Below the pieces are notes generated by a model. That model made no database searches, was not told where the DNA came from, and worked only from the letters and a program-made list of their open reading frames with translations. Both the position numbers and the translations under genes were made by a program. This document shows, in pieces, positions 44,143 through 53,745 of a stretch of 64,000 nucleotides of DNA. The DNA is from Pseudomonas mosselii (GTDB taxonomy: Bacteria > Pseudomonadota > Gammaproteobacteria > Pseudomonadales > Pseudomonadaceae). The stretch lies in contig NZ_QJRP01000005.1 of the NCBI RefSeq assembly GCF_003205295.1, positions 222,801 to 286,800 on the forward strand. The letters run 5' to 3'. Numbering within the stretch: the first letter of the stretch is position 1; every line of letters starts with the position of its first letter.

Positions 44143-45111
44143 ATGCAACCCCAATCCTTCTACCGCGCGGTAGCTGATGATTTCAGCGCCGTCGACGAGA
44201 TCATCAAGAAGCAGCTGACCTCGCGCGTCCCGCTGGTATCGAAGATCGGCGACTATATCACTTCCGCCGGCGGCAAACGCCTGCGCCCGCTGCTGGTGCT
44301 GCTGTGCGGCAAGGCCCTGGGCCGCGAAGGCGACGACCTGCGCCTGCTGGCGGCGACCATCGAGTTCCTGCACACCGCCACCTTGCTGCACGACGACGTG
44401 GTCGACATGTCCGGCATGCGCCGTGGCCGCTCCACCGCCAACGCCCTGTGGGGCAACGCGCCGAGCGTGCTGGTGGGCGACTTCCTCTATTCGCGCTCGT
44501 TCGAGATGATGGTCGAGCTGGGCTCGATGCCGGTCATGCAGATCCTCTCCAAGGCCACCCGGGTGATCGCCGAGGGCGAAGTGCTGCAGCTGTCGCGCGT
44601 GCGTGACGCCAGCACCACCGAAGAGGTGTACATGGACGTCATCCGCGGCAAGACCGCGATGCTGTTCGAGGCCTCGACCCACAGCGCCGCCGCGCTGGCC
44701 GGCGCCACCGACGAACAGCGCGAAGCCCTGCGTACCTTCGGCGACCACCTGGGCGTGGCCTTCCAGCTGGTCGACGACCTGCTCGACTACAAGGGCGACT
44801 CCGAGACCCTGGGCAAGAACGTCGGCGACGACCTGGCCGAAGGCAAGCCGACCCTGCCGCTGATCTACACCATGCGCGAAGGCTCCCCGGAGCAGGCCGC
44901 ACTGGTGCGCCAGGCGATCCAGAAAGGTGGCCTGGAAGACCTGGAGCAGATCCGCATCGCCGTCGAGGCGTCCGGCGCCCTGGACTACACCGCGCAGATG
45001 GCCCGCGACTACGTCGCCCGCGCCATCGCCTGCCTGGAAGTGCTGCCGGCCAGCGAGTACCGGGATGCCCTGGTCGAGCTGAGCGAGTTCGCGGTCGCGC
45101 GCACCCACTGA
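44143..45111 (+). CDS. ispB: Polyprenyl (octaprenyl/nonaprenyl) diphosphate synthase IspB
   Basis: A 322-residue trans-prenyltransferase. Both Asp-rich motifs are present: [20 protein letters not shown] and [20 protein letters not shown], plus [17 protein letters not shown]. It makes the side chain of ubiquinone. The start [10 protein letters not shown] is preferred because GGAG lies seven bases upstream; an ATG 12 bases earlier is a weaker option. It is divergent from rplU as in other pseudomonads and E. coli. Confidence 0.94.
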   Translation: MQPQSFYRAVADDFSAVDEIIKKQLTSRVPLVSKIGDYITSAGGKRLRPLLVLLCGKALGREGDDLRLLAATIEFLHTATLLHDDVVDMSGMRRGRSTANALWGNAPSVLVGDFLYSRSFEMMVELGSMPVMQILSKATRVIAEGEVLQLSRVRDASTTEEVYMDVIRGKTAMLFEASTHSAAALAGATDEQREALRTFGDHLGVAFQLVDDLLDYKGDSETLGKNVGDDLAEGKPTLPLIYTMREGSPEQAALVRQAIQKGGLEDLEQIRIAVEASGALDYTAQMARDYVARAIACLEVLPASEYRDALVELSEFAVARTH

Positions 45112-45128
45112 TTCATCGCGTCATCTTC

Positions 45129-45194
45129 ATCGCGGGGCAAGCCCGCTCCCACGCCAGCACACATCATGGCGTGGGAGCGAGCTTGCCCCGCGAT
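45129..45194. repeat. REP inverted pair
   Basis: ATCGCGGGGCAAGCCCGCTC and its near-complement flank a GCC...GGC centre, between ispB and the zinc-ribbon gene. Confidence 0.88.
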
Positions 45195-45198
45195 GCTT

Positions 45199-45227
45199 TT
45201 GTGCATACAGGCGCAAAACCTTATACA
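45199..45227 (+). promoter_or_regulatory. Promoter of the zinc-ribbon gene
   Basis: TTGTGC (45199-45204), 17-base spacer and TATACA (45222-45227), 39 bases before the GTG start. Confidence 0.55.
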
Positions 45228-45266
45228 ATGTGCGCCTTTACCCGCCTGTACTTGAAAGGAAAAGCC

Positions 45267-45608
45267 GTGAGCACTCTGCCACCCTGCCCCCAATGCAACT
45301 CCGAATACACCTATGAGGATGGCACCCAACTGATCTGCCCCGAATGCGCCCACGAGTGGTCGGCCAGCGGCGAAGCCGAAGCCGCCAGCGACGATGTGGT
45401 GAAGAAGGATTCGGTGGGCAATGTCCTGCAGGATGGCGACACCGTCACCGTGATCAAGGACCTCAAGGTCAAGGGTTCGTCCCTGGTGGTCAAGGTCGGC
45501 ACCAAGGTCAAGAACATCCGCCTGTGCGACGGCGACCATGACATCGACTGCAAGATCGACGGCATCGGCGCGATGAAGCTCAAGTCCGAGTTCGTGCGCA
45601 AGGTCTGA
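45267..45608 (+). CDS. Zinc-ribbon YjdM/PhnA-domain protein
   Basis: A 113-residue protein from GTG with GAAAGGA upstream. The N-terminal zinc ribbon CPQC...CPEC (~residues 7-28) is followed by the PhnA domain ([40 protein letters not shown]). Despite the PhnA name, the family (YjdM) is not shown to act in phosphonate use; function is unknown. Confidence 0.88.
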   Translation: MSTLPPCPQCNSEYTYEDGTQLICPECAHEWSASGEAEAASDDVVKKDSVGNVLQDGDTVTVIKDLKVKGSSLVVKVGTKVKNIRLCDGDHDIDCKIDGIGAMKLKSEFVRKV

Positions 45609-45711
45609 TCTCCTGCCCCTCGGGGCTGCCCAGCGGGCGGCCCTGACAGATCCTGCAACAGGATCGCCTGCACCATTCGGAAGATTTCTTCCAATAGTCC
45701 CTTGCTATTTT

Positions 45712-45733
45712 GATAATAAGAATTATTCTCATT
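45712..45733 (+). promoter_or_regulatory. Strong Fur box
   Basis: GATAATAAGAATTATTCTCA and the following TT match the Fur consensus GATAATGATAATCATTATC closely. It is 27 bases before the ATG of the small gene downstream, overlapping the likely promoter. Confidence 0.82.
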
Positions 45734-45759
45734 GGAAACGCTATCCAAGGAGAATAGCC

Positions 45760-46005
45760 ATGACCTATCTGATCGACGCCTGGCTCGACCGCCCCCACCC
45801 CTACCTGCGCATCCTGCATCGCGAGACTGGCGAAGTGTGCGCCGTGCTCGAGGAAGACGCGCTCGACGAACTGCGTGACCAGGGTGACCTGGACCTCACG
45901 GGGCTGAATTCGAGTGAACCCGGGGTGCTCAAGGAGCTGGTGAGGAATCTGTTTCTGTTCTGCTATGCGCGGGCATTGCGCCCGGGGGGAACGGATTGGA
46001 ACTGA
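45760..46005 (+). CDS. Small hypothetical protein under Fur control
   Basis: An 81-residue protein with AAGGAG before the ATG. The sequence (MTYLIDAWLDRPHPYLRILH, GEVCAVLEEDALDELRDQGD, VLKELVRNLFLFCYARALRP) is not of a family with known function. Its position between ispB and fklB corresponds to the P. aeruginosa gene PA4570, which I recall as iron-repressed. Two Cys and a short amphipathic C-terminal part are visible; no signal peptide. The Fur box says it is made under iron limitation, so a role in iron sparing or heme/iron handling is an inference. Confidence 0.78.
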   Translation: MTYLIDAWLDRPHPYLRILHRETGEVCAVLEEDALDELRDQGDLDLTGLNSSEPGVLKELVRNLFLFCYARALRPGGTDWN

Positions 46006-46010
46006 AAAAG

Positions 46011-46067
46011 ATCGCGGGGCAAGCGCGCTCCCACGCAATATTTGTGGGAGCGGGCTTGCCCCGCGAT
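46011..46067. repeat. REP inverted pair
   Basis: ATCGCGGGGCAAGCGCGCTC and its complement, between the small Fur-controlled gene and the convergent fklB. Confidence 0.88.
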
Positions 46068-46084
46068 TGTGTAAGGCGCAGGTC

Positions 46085-46702
46085 TTACAGAACGTCGAGC
46101 AGCTCGACGTCGAACACCAGGGTGCTGTGCGGCGGGATGCTACCAACGCCCTGGGCGCCGTAGGCCAGCTCGCTCGGCACGTACAGGCGCCATTTGCTGC
46201 CGGCGTTCATCAGCTGCAGGGCCTCGGTCCAGCCGGCGATCACGCCACCGACCGGGAATTCGGCCGGCTGGCCGCGATCGTAGGAGCTGTCGAACACGGT
46301 GCCGTCGATCAGGGTGCCGTGGTAGTGGGTGCGCACGTTGTCTTCGCGGGACGGCTTGGCGCCCTCGCCTGCGGTCAGCACTTCGTACTGCAGGCCCGAG
46401 GCCAGGGTCACGATGCCTTCACGCTTGGCGTTTTCAGCCAGGAATTCCTTGCCGGCGGCAGCGGCGGCTTCGGCCTTGGCTGCGGCTTCGGCCTGCATCA
46501 CTTCGCGGATGACCTTGAAGGCGGCCGACAGGTCTTCTTCGCTGACGCGGCTGTCAGCGCCGTTGAAGGCGTCGGTCAGGCCGGCAACGATGGCGTTCAG
46601 GTTGACGCCTGGTGGCGGGTTGTCACGCAGCTGGCCGCCCAGCTGGCGGCCGATGCCGTAGCTGACGCGGGATTCGTCGGTAGACAGGTTGAGTTCGGAC
46701 AT
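46085..46702 (-). CDS. fklB: FKBP-type peptidyl-prolyl isomerase FklB
   Basis: A 205-residue protein. The N-terminal helical dimerisation region (~1-110; VSYGIGRQLGGQLRDNPPPG, ALKVIREVMQ-type helices) precedes the FKBP domain (VRTHYHGTLIDGTVFDSSYD, FPVGGVIAGWTEALQLMNAG, WRLYVPSELAYGAQGVGSIP). The start MSELNLSTDE fits the family; upstream extension lacks a ribosome site. No signal peptide, so cytoplasmic. It speeds proline isomerisation during folding. Confidence 0.92.
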   Translation of the reverse strand: MSELNLSTDESRVSYGIGRQLGGQLRDNPPPGVNLNAIVAGLTDAFNGADSRVSEEDLSAAFKVIREVMQAEAAAKAEAAAAAGKEFLAENAKREGIVTLASGLQYEVLTAGEGAKPSREDNVRTHYHGTLIDGTVFDSSYDRGQPAEFPVGGVIAGWTEALQLMNAGSKWRLYVPSELAYGAQGVGSIPPHSTLVFDVELLDVL

Positions 46703-46787
46703 TGGCTTGCTCCGCTTGAGGGCGCACTGCATCCGCGCCCTGATGAAAAGGGCGAGCAGCCTAGCACACTGGTGCCGCGCGAAGCAG

Positions 46788-47093
46788 CTACCAGGCCGAA
46801 CGCTGGGAAATCGGGACCTTGAGGTCTTCTTCCGGATGCAGCCCCATGCCGCACATCTCGTCCTGCACGGACCAGTGCACCAGGTTCAGTGACAGCAGGG
46901 GAATCGATTGCAGGAGCAGGCGGGCGTCCTCGACCGAGTGCACGCGCAGGCGCTGGCCGCGGGAGTCGTCCAGGGGATGGGCACGGCCCTTGACCCGGGC
47001 CTCGAGCAGGTAGTCACCACCTTCGATGGCGATCAGGTTGAGTTCGTCGACATGGCCAGCCCTGGCCTCGGTATTGAGCTGATGCAGGTTCAT
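46788..47093 (-). CDS. DUF6482 family protein
   Basis: A 101-residue protein beginning MNLHQLNTEARAGHVDELNL with GAGG upstream. The body (LLEARVKGRAHPLDDSRGQR, SLNLVHWSVQDEMCGMG) and length fit the small DUF6482 family of pseudomonads, function unknown. It lies between fklB and the YqhA-like gene on the same strand, as in P. aeruginosa. Confidence 0.8.
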   Translation of the reverse strand: MNLHQLNTEARAGHVDELNLIAIEGGDYLLEARVKGRAHPLDDSRGQRLRVHSVEDARLLLQSIPLLSLNLVHWSVQDEMCGMGLHPEEDLKVPISQRSAW

Positions 47094-47180
47094 GGGCGTA
47101 CCTCGCTGCGGGAACCACGCATGAGTGCTCATTTTTTGTACGGCAACGCCGAAAGCACAAGCCGCCGTCGGTCAGAAAGA

Positions 47181-47244
47181 CCGCGGGGCAAGCCCGCCCC
47201 CACGCAACCTTCAAGGCCTGCGTGGGAGCGGGCTTGCCCCGCGA
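47181..47244. repeat. REP inverted pair
   Basis: CCGCGGGGCAAGCCCGCCCC and GGGGCGGG-type complement around AAGGCCT, between the YqhA-like and DUF6482 genes. Confidence 0.87.
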
Positions 47245-47259
47245 TAGCGCACAAACGAA

Positions 47260-47748
47260 TCAGTGCTTGGTAATACGATCCAGGTAACCCATGACGAACG
47301 CCGAGATGACGAAGGTCATGTGAATGATCACGTACCACATCAGGTAGTCGGTGGAGATGTTCTGGGCATCCATGAACACCCGCAGCAGGTGGATCGAGGA
47401 GATGGCGACGATGGACGCGGCGACTTTCATCTTCAGCGACGAGGAGTCCATCTTGCCCAGCCAGTTGAGCTTTTCCTTGCTCTCGTCGATATCCAGCTGC
47501 GAGACGAAGTTCTCGTAGCCGGAGATCATCACCATGACCAGCAGACCACCGACCAGCGACATGTCGATCAGCGACAGGATCACCAGGATCAGGTCGGCCT
47601 CGGCGAGGGTGAAGACGTTGGGCAGGACATGGATGATTTCCTGGAAGAACTTCAGGGCCAGTGCCAGCAGGCCAAGCGAGAGGCCGAAGTAGATCGGGGC
47701 GAGCAGCCAGCGTGAGGCATACATCGCGTTTTCGAGGATACGTTCCAT
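47260..47748 (-). CDS. YqhA/TIGR00645 family inner-membrane protein
   Basis: A 162-residue protein beginning [20 protein letters not shown] with about four transmembrane helices ([40 protein letters not shown], the 109-127 region and [20 protein letters not shown]). The conserved [12 protein letters not shown] motif is present. This UPF0114 family has no settled function. A longer open frame upstream runs through a REP element and is not used. Confidence 0.88.
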   Translation of the reverse strand: MERILENAMYASRWLLAPIYFGLSLGLLALALKFFQEIIHVLPNVFTLAEADLILVILSLIDMSLVGGLLVMVMISGYENFVSQLDIDESKEKLNWLGKMDSSSLKMKVAASIVAISSIHLLRVFMDAQNISTDYLMWYVIIHMTFVISAFVMGYLDRITKH

Positions 47749-47833
47749 GGACAGTAGGGGACTCGTGAAGTGACTGGAAAAGCGAGCGCGAGTATAGCCA
47801 GCCACCTGTGACAGCAAAAGCCTGCGGCTGGTT

Positions 47834-47949
47834 TGTAGGAGCGGCCTTGTGCCGCGAAAGGGGCGCGCAGCGGCCCCAGATTCCGAGCCACCATCGAAAT
47901 TGCAGGGGGCTGCTACGCAGCCCTTTCGCGACGCAAGGCCGCTCCCACA
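47834..47949. repeat. Compound TGTAGGAGCGGCC element
   Basis: Four-arm element as at 14035, between the YqhA-like gene and the next gene on the minus strand. Confidence 0.85.
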
Positions 47950-48013
47950 GGGGACAATTCCCAACGCGACAATGCAGCCCGAAGGGCTGGGCGATCTTCT
48001 ACAGGGAAGACGC

Positions 48014-48352
48014 TCAGGTTTCCGGGTGGAACTGATAATCCCCGAGATTGCGGCAACGCTCACCGTTGATCCGGCGCAACTGCGCCTGCAGGTGCAGGCA
48101 CCAGATCTGCGGATCTTCCGCGACCTGATAACCGTGAAGTGTGAGGCTGTCGACGATGGCGTTCATCACCGATTCGGCCACCATCGGCCCATGGAACGGG
48201 CCCTGGGCCTTGATCGCCGAGGGTTGTTCGCCGGCCATGCCGGCGGCGAACAGCAAGGTCCACATGCCGTTGTCCCCGGCCAGCGGACGGATGCTGCATT
48301 CGATGCGGGTCACCAGGCCCAGGCACTGGCGGGTGAGGCTGAGGTTGCGCAT
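48014..48352 (-). CDS. Hypothetical protein (PA4575-like position)
   Basis: A 112-residue protein beginning [20 protein letters not shown]. It has no signal peptide or membrane segment; a central region [20 protein letters not shown] and [20 protein letters not shown] are the most patterned parts, with two Cys. It lies between the YqhA-like gene and the Lon-like gene as in P. aeruginosa. No family recognised. Confidence 0.7.
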   Translation of the reverse strand: MRNLSLTRQCLGLVTRIECSIRPLAGDNGMWTLLFAAGMAGEQPSAIKAQGPFHGPMVAESVMNAIVDSLTLHGYQVAEDPQIWCLHLQAQLRRINGERCRNLGDYQFHPET

Positions 48353-48459
48353 GGCGGCGTCCCCTCTGTAAAGCCCTGTTCAGCCTGAAACCCTCAGGCT
48401 GTTTCCATCCTGAACCCTGATAACGTCCTTAAGTTCCACTTTAGCCGAGCTGAGGAAAA

Positions 48460-48510
48460 AGTTGGAAAACCGGCGCTGAACGGTAGCACATGGCCGCCAG
48501 CGCCGGTTTA
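48460..48510 (-). terminator. Hairpin after the Lon-like gene
   Basis: AAACCGGCGCTG (48467-48478) and CAGCGCCGGTTT (48498-48509) form a perfect 12-bp stem; on the minus strand it is followed by TTCCAACTTTTTCC. It starts six bases after the protease stop. Confidence 0.7.
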
Positions 48511-48515
48511 TTGAC

Positions 48516-50954
48516 TTATGCAGGCTTGGCCTGGGCGATGACCTCCTCCAGGCGCTCCTTCTCGGCCTCCTTGATCTCTTCCTCGCTGATCATCTCGGCG
48601 ATCACTCGCAGGCGCTCGACCACCCGGGCGTTGACGCTGCCCTCGGCGAATTCGCCCTTGTCATCGACCGCGCCAGCTTCCTCGCCGACCAGCAGGCTCA
48701 GGGCCTCGTCGGCCTGGCTGACGGCGTAGACGTGGAAGCGCCCGGCCTCGACCGCCTGCACCACCCGCTCGTCGAGCATCAGCGTGGCAACGTTGGCCCG
48801 CGGGATGATCACGCCCTGTTCGCCGGTCAGGCCACGGGCCTCGCAGAGGCGGAAGAAGCCTTCGATCTTCTCGTTGACCCCGCCGACCGCCTGCACCTCG
48901 CCGAACTGGTTGATCGAGCCGGTGATGGCGAAGCACTGCTTGAGCGGCGTGCGCGACAGCGCCGAGATCAATGTGCAGGCCTCGCCCAGCGAGGCACTGT
49001 CGCCATCGACGTAGCCGTAGGACTGCTCCAGGGCAATGCTCGCCGATATCGCCAGGGGGAACTCCTGGGCGTAGCGGCTGCCCAGGTAGCCGGTGAGGAT
49101 CATCACCCCCTTGGAATGGATCGGCTGCCCGAGGTTGACCTCGCGCTCGATGTCGACGATGCCGCTGCCGCCCGGGTAGACGGTGGCGGAAATCCGCGCC
49201 GGCATGCCGAACGCCGAATCACCGACCTCGAGCACGGTCAGGCCGTTGCACTTGCCGATCGCCGCGCCTTCGGTGTCGATCAGGATGATCCCGGCGAGCA
49301 TGTCGTCGAGCACCCGCTGCGACACCCGCCCGGTACGCTGGGCCTTGGCCTTGAGCGCACGCTCGATATGGCCGGCGTCGGTCATGGCCTCGTTGGCCAG
49401 CTGGCGAATGAAGTCTGCCTCGCTGACCAGCTGGAACAGGTCGCCGATCCGCGCCGACAGCCGCGACTGGTTCTCGGCCAGGCGCGCGCTGTAGGTGGCC
49501 AGGCGCGCCACCGCATCGCTGGTCAAAGGCGCCATGCCCTCTTCGTTGGTGCGGGTGCGCAACAGCTGGGCGAACTGCTCCAGGTTCTCGTCGACCATGG
49601 GCATGTCTTCGTCGAAATCCACCAGCACCCGGAACATCTCCTGGAAGTCCGAGTCGTGGTCCTGCAACGCGTAGTACAGCTGGCGCGAGCCGATGATCAC
49701 CAGCTTGACGCTGAGCGGGATCATCTGCGGTGTCAGGCTGACGGTGGCGACACGGCCCAGTTCGCCCAGCGGCGACTCCATCTTCAGCTTGCGCGATTGC
49801 AGGGCGCGCTTGAGGGCGTCCCACACGAACGGCTCGCCAAGCATCTTCTCCGCTTCCAGGATCAGGAAGCCGCCGTTGGCGCGGTGCAGCGCACCTGCGC
49901 GCAGCTGGCGGTAGGAGGTGTACAGCGCGCCCTGGTCGGTGCTGTATTCGATGCGGCCGAACAGGTTGTCGTAGGTCGGGTGCGGCTCGAACACCACCGG
50001 CGCACCGCCCTTGCCGGGATGCCCAACCACCAGGTTGGGCGCGTACTGCTCCTCGAGCATCTTGCGCGCCACGGCGTCGGTCTTGCTGTCGTCGACCAAC
50101 TGCTCGACCACGGTGCGCAGCAGGTTCAACTGCACCGATTGCAGGTAGGCGCACACTGCGGCGTTTTCCGCGTACTTCTCCGACAGCGGCGCCAGCAGCG
50201 GCTGCAGGGCGAGGGTGATGGTCTCTTCGTTGAGCTGGCGCAACTGGTTGTTCGATTCGCGCTTCCACTGCGGCAGGCTGGAAAGCTCCTCGTTCAGGCG
50301 TTCCTCCAGCTCGGCGATGTCCTCGTGGAAGCGCTCGCGCAACGCCTCCGGCAGTTGGGCGAATTCAGCCTCGTCCAACGCCTTGCCATCGGCCATGGGG
50401 GTGAAGGCGACATTGCTGCTGTCGCGGTACAGGGCCACGTCCTTCTCCAGCGAGGCCCGTTCGATCACATCCAGCGCCCGGTCGTAACGCTGGTTGAAGG
50501 CACGGTCGATGGCGCTCTTCTTCTGCTGGTACGACGGGTGTTCGAACACTGCCGGGAAGGTCGCCAGCAGGTTGTCGATCAGCCCGTTCATGTCGTTGAT
50601 GAACTCATGGGCGCTGCCGGACGGCAGCTCGAGGGCACGGGGCTCGCGGGAGTCCTCGAAGTTGTTGACGTACAGCCAGTCGGCCGGGGTGTGCTGGCGC
50701 TTGCCTTCGGCCTTGAGGTAACGCTTGACGAAGGAGAAGCGGCCTGTGCCGGGCTCGCCCATCACATATACGTTGTAACCCGGGCGCGGCATGGCCACGC
50801 CGAACTGCAGGGCCTCGACGGCACGTTCCTGGCCCAGGACGCCACGAAACGGCTCCAGGTCGTCGGTATTGGAGAAAGCGAACTGTTCAGCGGAGAAACG
50901 CCGGGTCAGGGCTTCGGGCGCGAGACGCAGGCGCGAGGCGACAGTATCGGGCAT
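48516..50954 (-). CDS. Lon-like AAA+ protease (AAA_32 / LonB-type)
   Basis: An 812-residue protein. The ATP-binding loop VMGEPGTGRFSFVKRYL (~residues 65-80) has Arg where Walker A normally has Lys. The Walker B/sensor region NGGFLILEAEKMLG is near 360. The C-terminal Lon-type peptidase domain shows the Ser in GDSASLGEACTLISAL and the Lys in GGVNEKIEGFFRLC. It would degrade folded cytosolic targets with ATP; substrates are unknown. It is distinct from housekeeping Lon, lacking the N-terminal LAN domain. Corresponds to PA4576 by position. Confidence 0.88.
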   Translation of the reverse strand: MPDTVASRLRLAPEALTRRFSAEQFAFSNTDDLEPFRGVLGQERAVEALQFGVAMPRPGYNVYVMGEPGTGRFSFVKRYLKAEGKRQHTPADWLYVNNFEDSREPRALELPSGSAHEFINDMNGLIDNLLATFPAVFEHPSYQQKKSAIDRAFNQRYDRALDVIERASLEKDVALYRDSSNVAFTPMADGKALDEAEFAQLPEALRERFHEDIAELEERLNEELSSLPQWKRESNNQLRQLNEETITLALQPLLAPLSEKYAENAAVCAYLQSVQLNLLRTVVEQLVDDSKTDAVARKMLEEQYAPNLVVGHPGKGGAPVVFEPHPTYDNLFGRIEYSTDQGALYTSYRQLRAGALHRANGGFLILEAEKMLGEPFVWDALKRALQSRKLKMESPLGELGRVATVSLTPQMIPLSVKLVIIGSRQLYYALQDHDSDFQEMFRVLVDFDEDMPMVDENLEQFAQLLRTRTNEEGMAPLTSDAVARLATYSARLAENQSRLSARIGDLFQLVSEADFIRQLANEAMTDAGHIERALKAKAQRTGRVSQRVLDDMLAGIILIDTEGAAIGKCNGLTVLEVGDSAFGMPARISATVYPGGSGIVDIEREVNLGQPIHSKGVMILTGYLGSRYAQEFPLAISASIALEQSYGYVDGDSASLGEACTLISALSRTPLKQCFAITGSINQFGEVQAVGGVNEKIEGFFRLCEARGLTGEQGVIIPRANVATLMLDERVVQAVEAGRFHVYAVSQADEALSLLVGEEAGAVDDKGEFAEGSVNARVVERLRVIAEMISEEEIKEAEKERLEEVIAQAKPA

Positions 50955-51208
50955 TGGGTTTCCTTACTTCGGCGGGGCGGATGAAAGGCATTCTGGCGCT
51001 GCCGGCGCGCAGCGGCAAGGCTCCGTGGGACTTTATGTCACAGCCCAACCTGGGCGATCGCGCAAGCAATTTTTCGCAATAAACAACGCAACCTTTGGAT
51101 CGTGCCTAAACTCCAAGCTGCGCAGGGGGATGGAAATCCTCCCGCCCTGGCAACCGCGTTGCCAGAACCCTGACCATTGGTACGTCACTTGAGAAAGAGA
51201 ACAACGCT

Positions 51209-51697
51209 ATGAAACGGATTCTTCTGGGTACTCTGTTCGCCGCTGTCTCGATCAACGCCATGGCCGAAGCGCCGGGCGGCCCGAACTGCGGCTGGGGCAA
51301 CCTGCTGTTCGAGGGCCAGCGCGGCACACCGGCCCACTTCCTGGCCTCCACCACCAACGGCACGTCCGGCAACGCAACCTTCGGCATGACCTCGGGCACC
51401 AACGGCTGCTCGACCAAGGCCGCGCTCACCTATGGCGGCAAATCCTGGTTTGCCATGAACGGCATGATGAACGAGCTCTCCGAAGACATGGCCCAGGGCC
51501 AGGGCGAAGCCCTGACTACCTACGCCGTGGTCCTCGGCGTGGCACCTGAAGACCGCGCGCACTTCGCCGCCGTCACTCACGAGCACTTCCAGCAGATCTT
51601 CAGCAGCGCCGACGTGACTGCCGAGACTGTCCACTCCAACACCCTGGCCGTGCTCAAGAGCGACCCGCAACTGGCCAAGTACGCCACCGAGGCTTGA
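51209..51697 (+). CDS. DUF3015 family exported protein
   Basis: A 162-residue protein with a signal peptide (cleavage near NAMAEA). The mature part begins with GGPNCGWGNLLFEGQRGTPA, containing two Cys with CSTKAAL, and is the typical DUF3015 protein: glycine- and threonine-rich N-terminal half and helical C-terminal half. Periplasmic or outer-membrane, function unknown. It is followed by a terminator and then the DUF4105 gene. Confidence 0.85.
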   Translation: MKRILLGTLFAAVSINAMAEAPGGPNCGWGNLLFEGQRGTPAHFLASTTNGTSGNATFGMTSGTNGCSTKAALTYGGKSWFAMNGMMNELSEDMAQGQGEALTTYAVVLGVAPEDRAHFAAVTHEHFQQIFSSADVTAETVHSNTLAVLKSDPQLAKYATEA

Positions 51698-51708
51698 GTT
51701 CCACGCCT

Positions 51709-51733
51709 CCCGCCCCGGTTGCGGGGCGGGTTT
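51709..51733 (+). terminator. Terminator after the DUF3015 gene
   Basis: CCCGCCCCG, loop GTTG and CGGGGCGGG followed by TTT. The short T-run makes it moderate strength. Confidence 0.7.
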
Positions 51734-51766
51734 GGCGCTTCACCTTCCGGCATCATCAGGATGTAG

Positions 51767-53629
51767 TTGCCCGACATGCTCAAACGCCTCGTTTCCCTGG
51801 CGCTGATCGTCAGCGCACCGATTCATGCCGCACCCCAGCTCGACCCGGCCCGCGTTCAGCAGTTGGCGGCCACGCCCTACTGGATCGCCCTCGGGCACTA
51901 CGAGACCGCCAAGCTCGGCGGCTGGCGCAGCTATGTGGACGATCGACGCTTCTTCCTCGCCGAGGATGGCGCCCACCATCCCGACCAGGAGCTGCAGGCC
52001 ACGGTTGCAGCCCTGTACGCCCCGGCCAGCCTGGGCGATCAGCATGCCCAGTGCGTGTTCCCAGCACGCACCCGCTGGCTGCGCGAGCAACTGGACCTCA
52101 CCGGCCTGCCGAGCCCGGACTGCCAGGAATTCAAGACCTGGTACACATCCATCGACCCGCACAGCGCGACGCTGATCTTCCCGGCGGCCTACCTCAACAG
52201 CCCGTCGTCGATGTTCGGCCACACGCTGCTGCGCATCGACCAGTCCAACACCCGCCGCGACGACACCACGCTGCTGAGTTACGCGATCAACTTCGGCGCC
52301 TACATCGAAGGCAGCGACAACAGCATCCTCTACGCCTGGAAGGGCCTGATGGGTGGCTATCCCGGCCTGTTCGCGATGATGCCCTACCAGGAGAAGCTCT
52401 CCGAGTACCGCAGCCTGGAAAACCGCGACCTCTGGGAATACCAGCTCGACCTGACGCCACAAGAAACCGGACGCATGGTCGAGCACGTGTGGGAGCTCAA
52501 GCAGATCAAGTTCGACTATTTCTTCTTCGACGAGAACTGCTCCTACCGCCTGCTGGAGCTGCTGCAGGTGGCGCGCCCGAGCCTTGACCTGACCTCGCAG
52601 TTCCCGCTGACCGCCATTCCCACCGACACGGTCAAGGCGGTCAAGCAATCAGGGCTGGTCTCGGACGTGCGCTACCGCCCCTCGCGTGAACGCGAGCTGC
52701 TTGCCCGCGCCGAGCCGCTGGACCATGAGGAAAAACAGCAGGTATTGGCCATCAGCGCCAACACCGCCCAGTTGCAGAGCCCTGACTTCACCGCCCTGCC
52801 CCGCGAGCGCCAGGCCTTGGTGCAAGATGCCGCCTACCGCCTGGAGCGCTACCGGGCCAACGGCCAGGAACGCGACCCGGCCCAGGCCGCGCGCAGTTTC
52901 GAGCTGCTCAGAGCGATCAACCGCAACCCGCCACCACCGCTGGCGATCGAACGCCCGGGCCTGCCCGAGGACGGCCATCAGTCGCGCACCTGGCAACTGG
53001 GGGTCGGCAGCCGCGAGGACCGTGCCTATGCCGAGTACGGCCTGCGCATGGCCTATCACGACCTCAACGACAACCTGTACGGCTTCCCCCTGGGCGCGCA
53101 GATCGAGATCCTCCAGCTCAAGCTGCGCCAGTACGAGGGTAACGACTGGCAGGTGCAGCGCCTGGACCTGGCCACCATCCGCTCGCTGACCCCGCGCAAT
53201 GAGTTGCTCAAGCCCTGGTCGTGGCAGGTCGCCGGCGGCCTGGAGCGGGTGCCGGGCAAGCACGACGACGAGGTACTGGTCAGCCATGTCAACGGCGGCG
53301 CCGGTGGCACCTGGCAACTGGGTGACGACCTGCTGGGCTTTGCCCTGGGCACGGTGCGGGTCGAGCACCACAACGACTTCGCCGAATTCATCTCGCCGGC
53401 GGCCGGGTTCAATGGCGGGCTGCTGTGGCGCAATCCGCTGGGCAACCTGACGCTGGAGGCCAAGGGCGATTACTTCACCAATGGCGAGGTGCGACGCAGT
53501 ATCAGCCTGAACCAGCAGTGGGAGATCAGCCGCGACCTGGGGCTGCGCTTGAGCGCCTCACGTCAGTTCAGCCATCTGGCCACGGCGCAGAACGAGGTGA
53601 TGCTGGAACTGAAGTGGTACCAGTACTGA
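51767..53629 (+). CDS. DUF4105 exported / outer-membrane protein
   Basis: About 620 residues. TTG at 51767 has AGGA five bases upstream; the ATG at 51776 gives 617 residues but is 14 bases from that site. A signal peptide (cleavage near IHAAPQ) is followed by the DUF4105 domain (~150-300; FPAAYLNSPSSMFGHTLLRI, YFFFDENCSYRLLELL). The C-terminal ~220 residues hold alternating aromatic strands and end in WYQY, like an outer-membrane barrel. Function is unknown; the ENCSY segment looks like a conserved Cys-containing site. Confidence 0.82.
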   Translation: MPDMLKRLVSLALIVSAPIHAAPQLDPARVQQLAATPYWIALGHYETAKLGGWRSYVDDRRFFLAEDGAHHPDQELQATVAALYAPASLGDQHAQCVFPARTRWLREQLDLTGLPSPDCQEFKTWYTSIDPHSATLIFPAAYLNSPSSMFGHTLLRIDQSNTRRDDTTLLSYAINFGAYIEGSDNSILYAWKGLMGGYPGLFAMMPYQEKLSEYRSLENRDLWEYQLDLTPQETGRMVEHVWELKQIKFDYFFFDENCSYRLLELLQVARPSLDLTSQFPLTAIPTDTVKAVKQSGLVSDVRYRPSRERELLARAEPLDHEEKQQVLAISANTAQLQSPDFTALPRERQALVQDAAYRLERYRANGQERDPAQAARSFELLRAINRNPPPPLAIERPGLPEDGHQSRTWQLGVGSREDRAYAEYGLRMAYHDLNDNLYGFPLGAQIEILQLKLRQYEGNDWQVQRLDLATIRSLTPRNELLKPWSWQVAGGLERVPGKHDDEVLVSHVNGGAGGTWQLGDDLLGFALGTVRVEHHNDFAEFISPAAGFNGGLLWRNPLGNLTLEAKGDYFTNGEVRRSISLNQQWEISRDLGLRLSASRQFSHLATAQNEVMLELKWYQY

Positions 53630-53745
53630 AACCGTGGGGCTGCTGTGCAGCCCCAGCGCCAGAGCAATCCTTCGACAGCGTTTTGACATCGCACCGACAA
53701 TTCCCCACCTAGACTTCGCGCTATCACTCCGAGGGTCTGTTGGTC

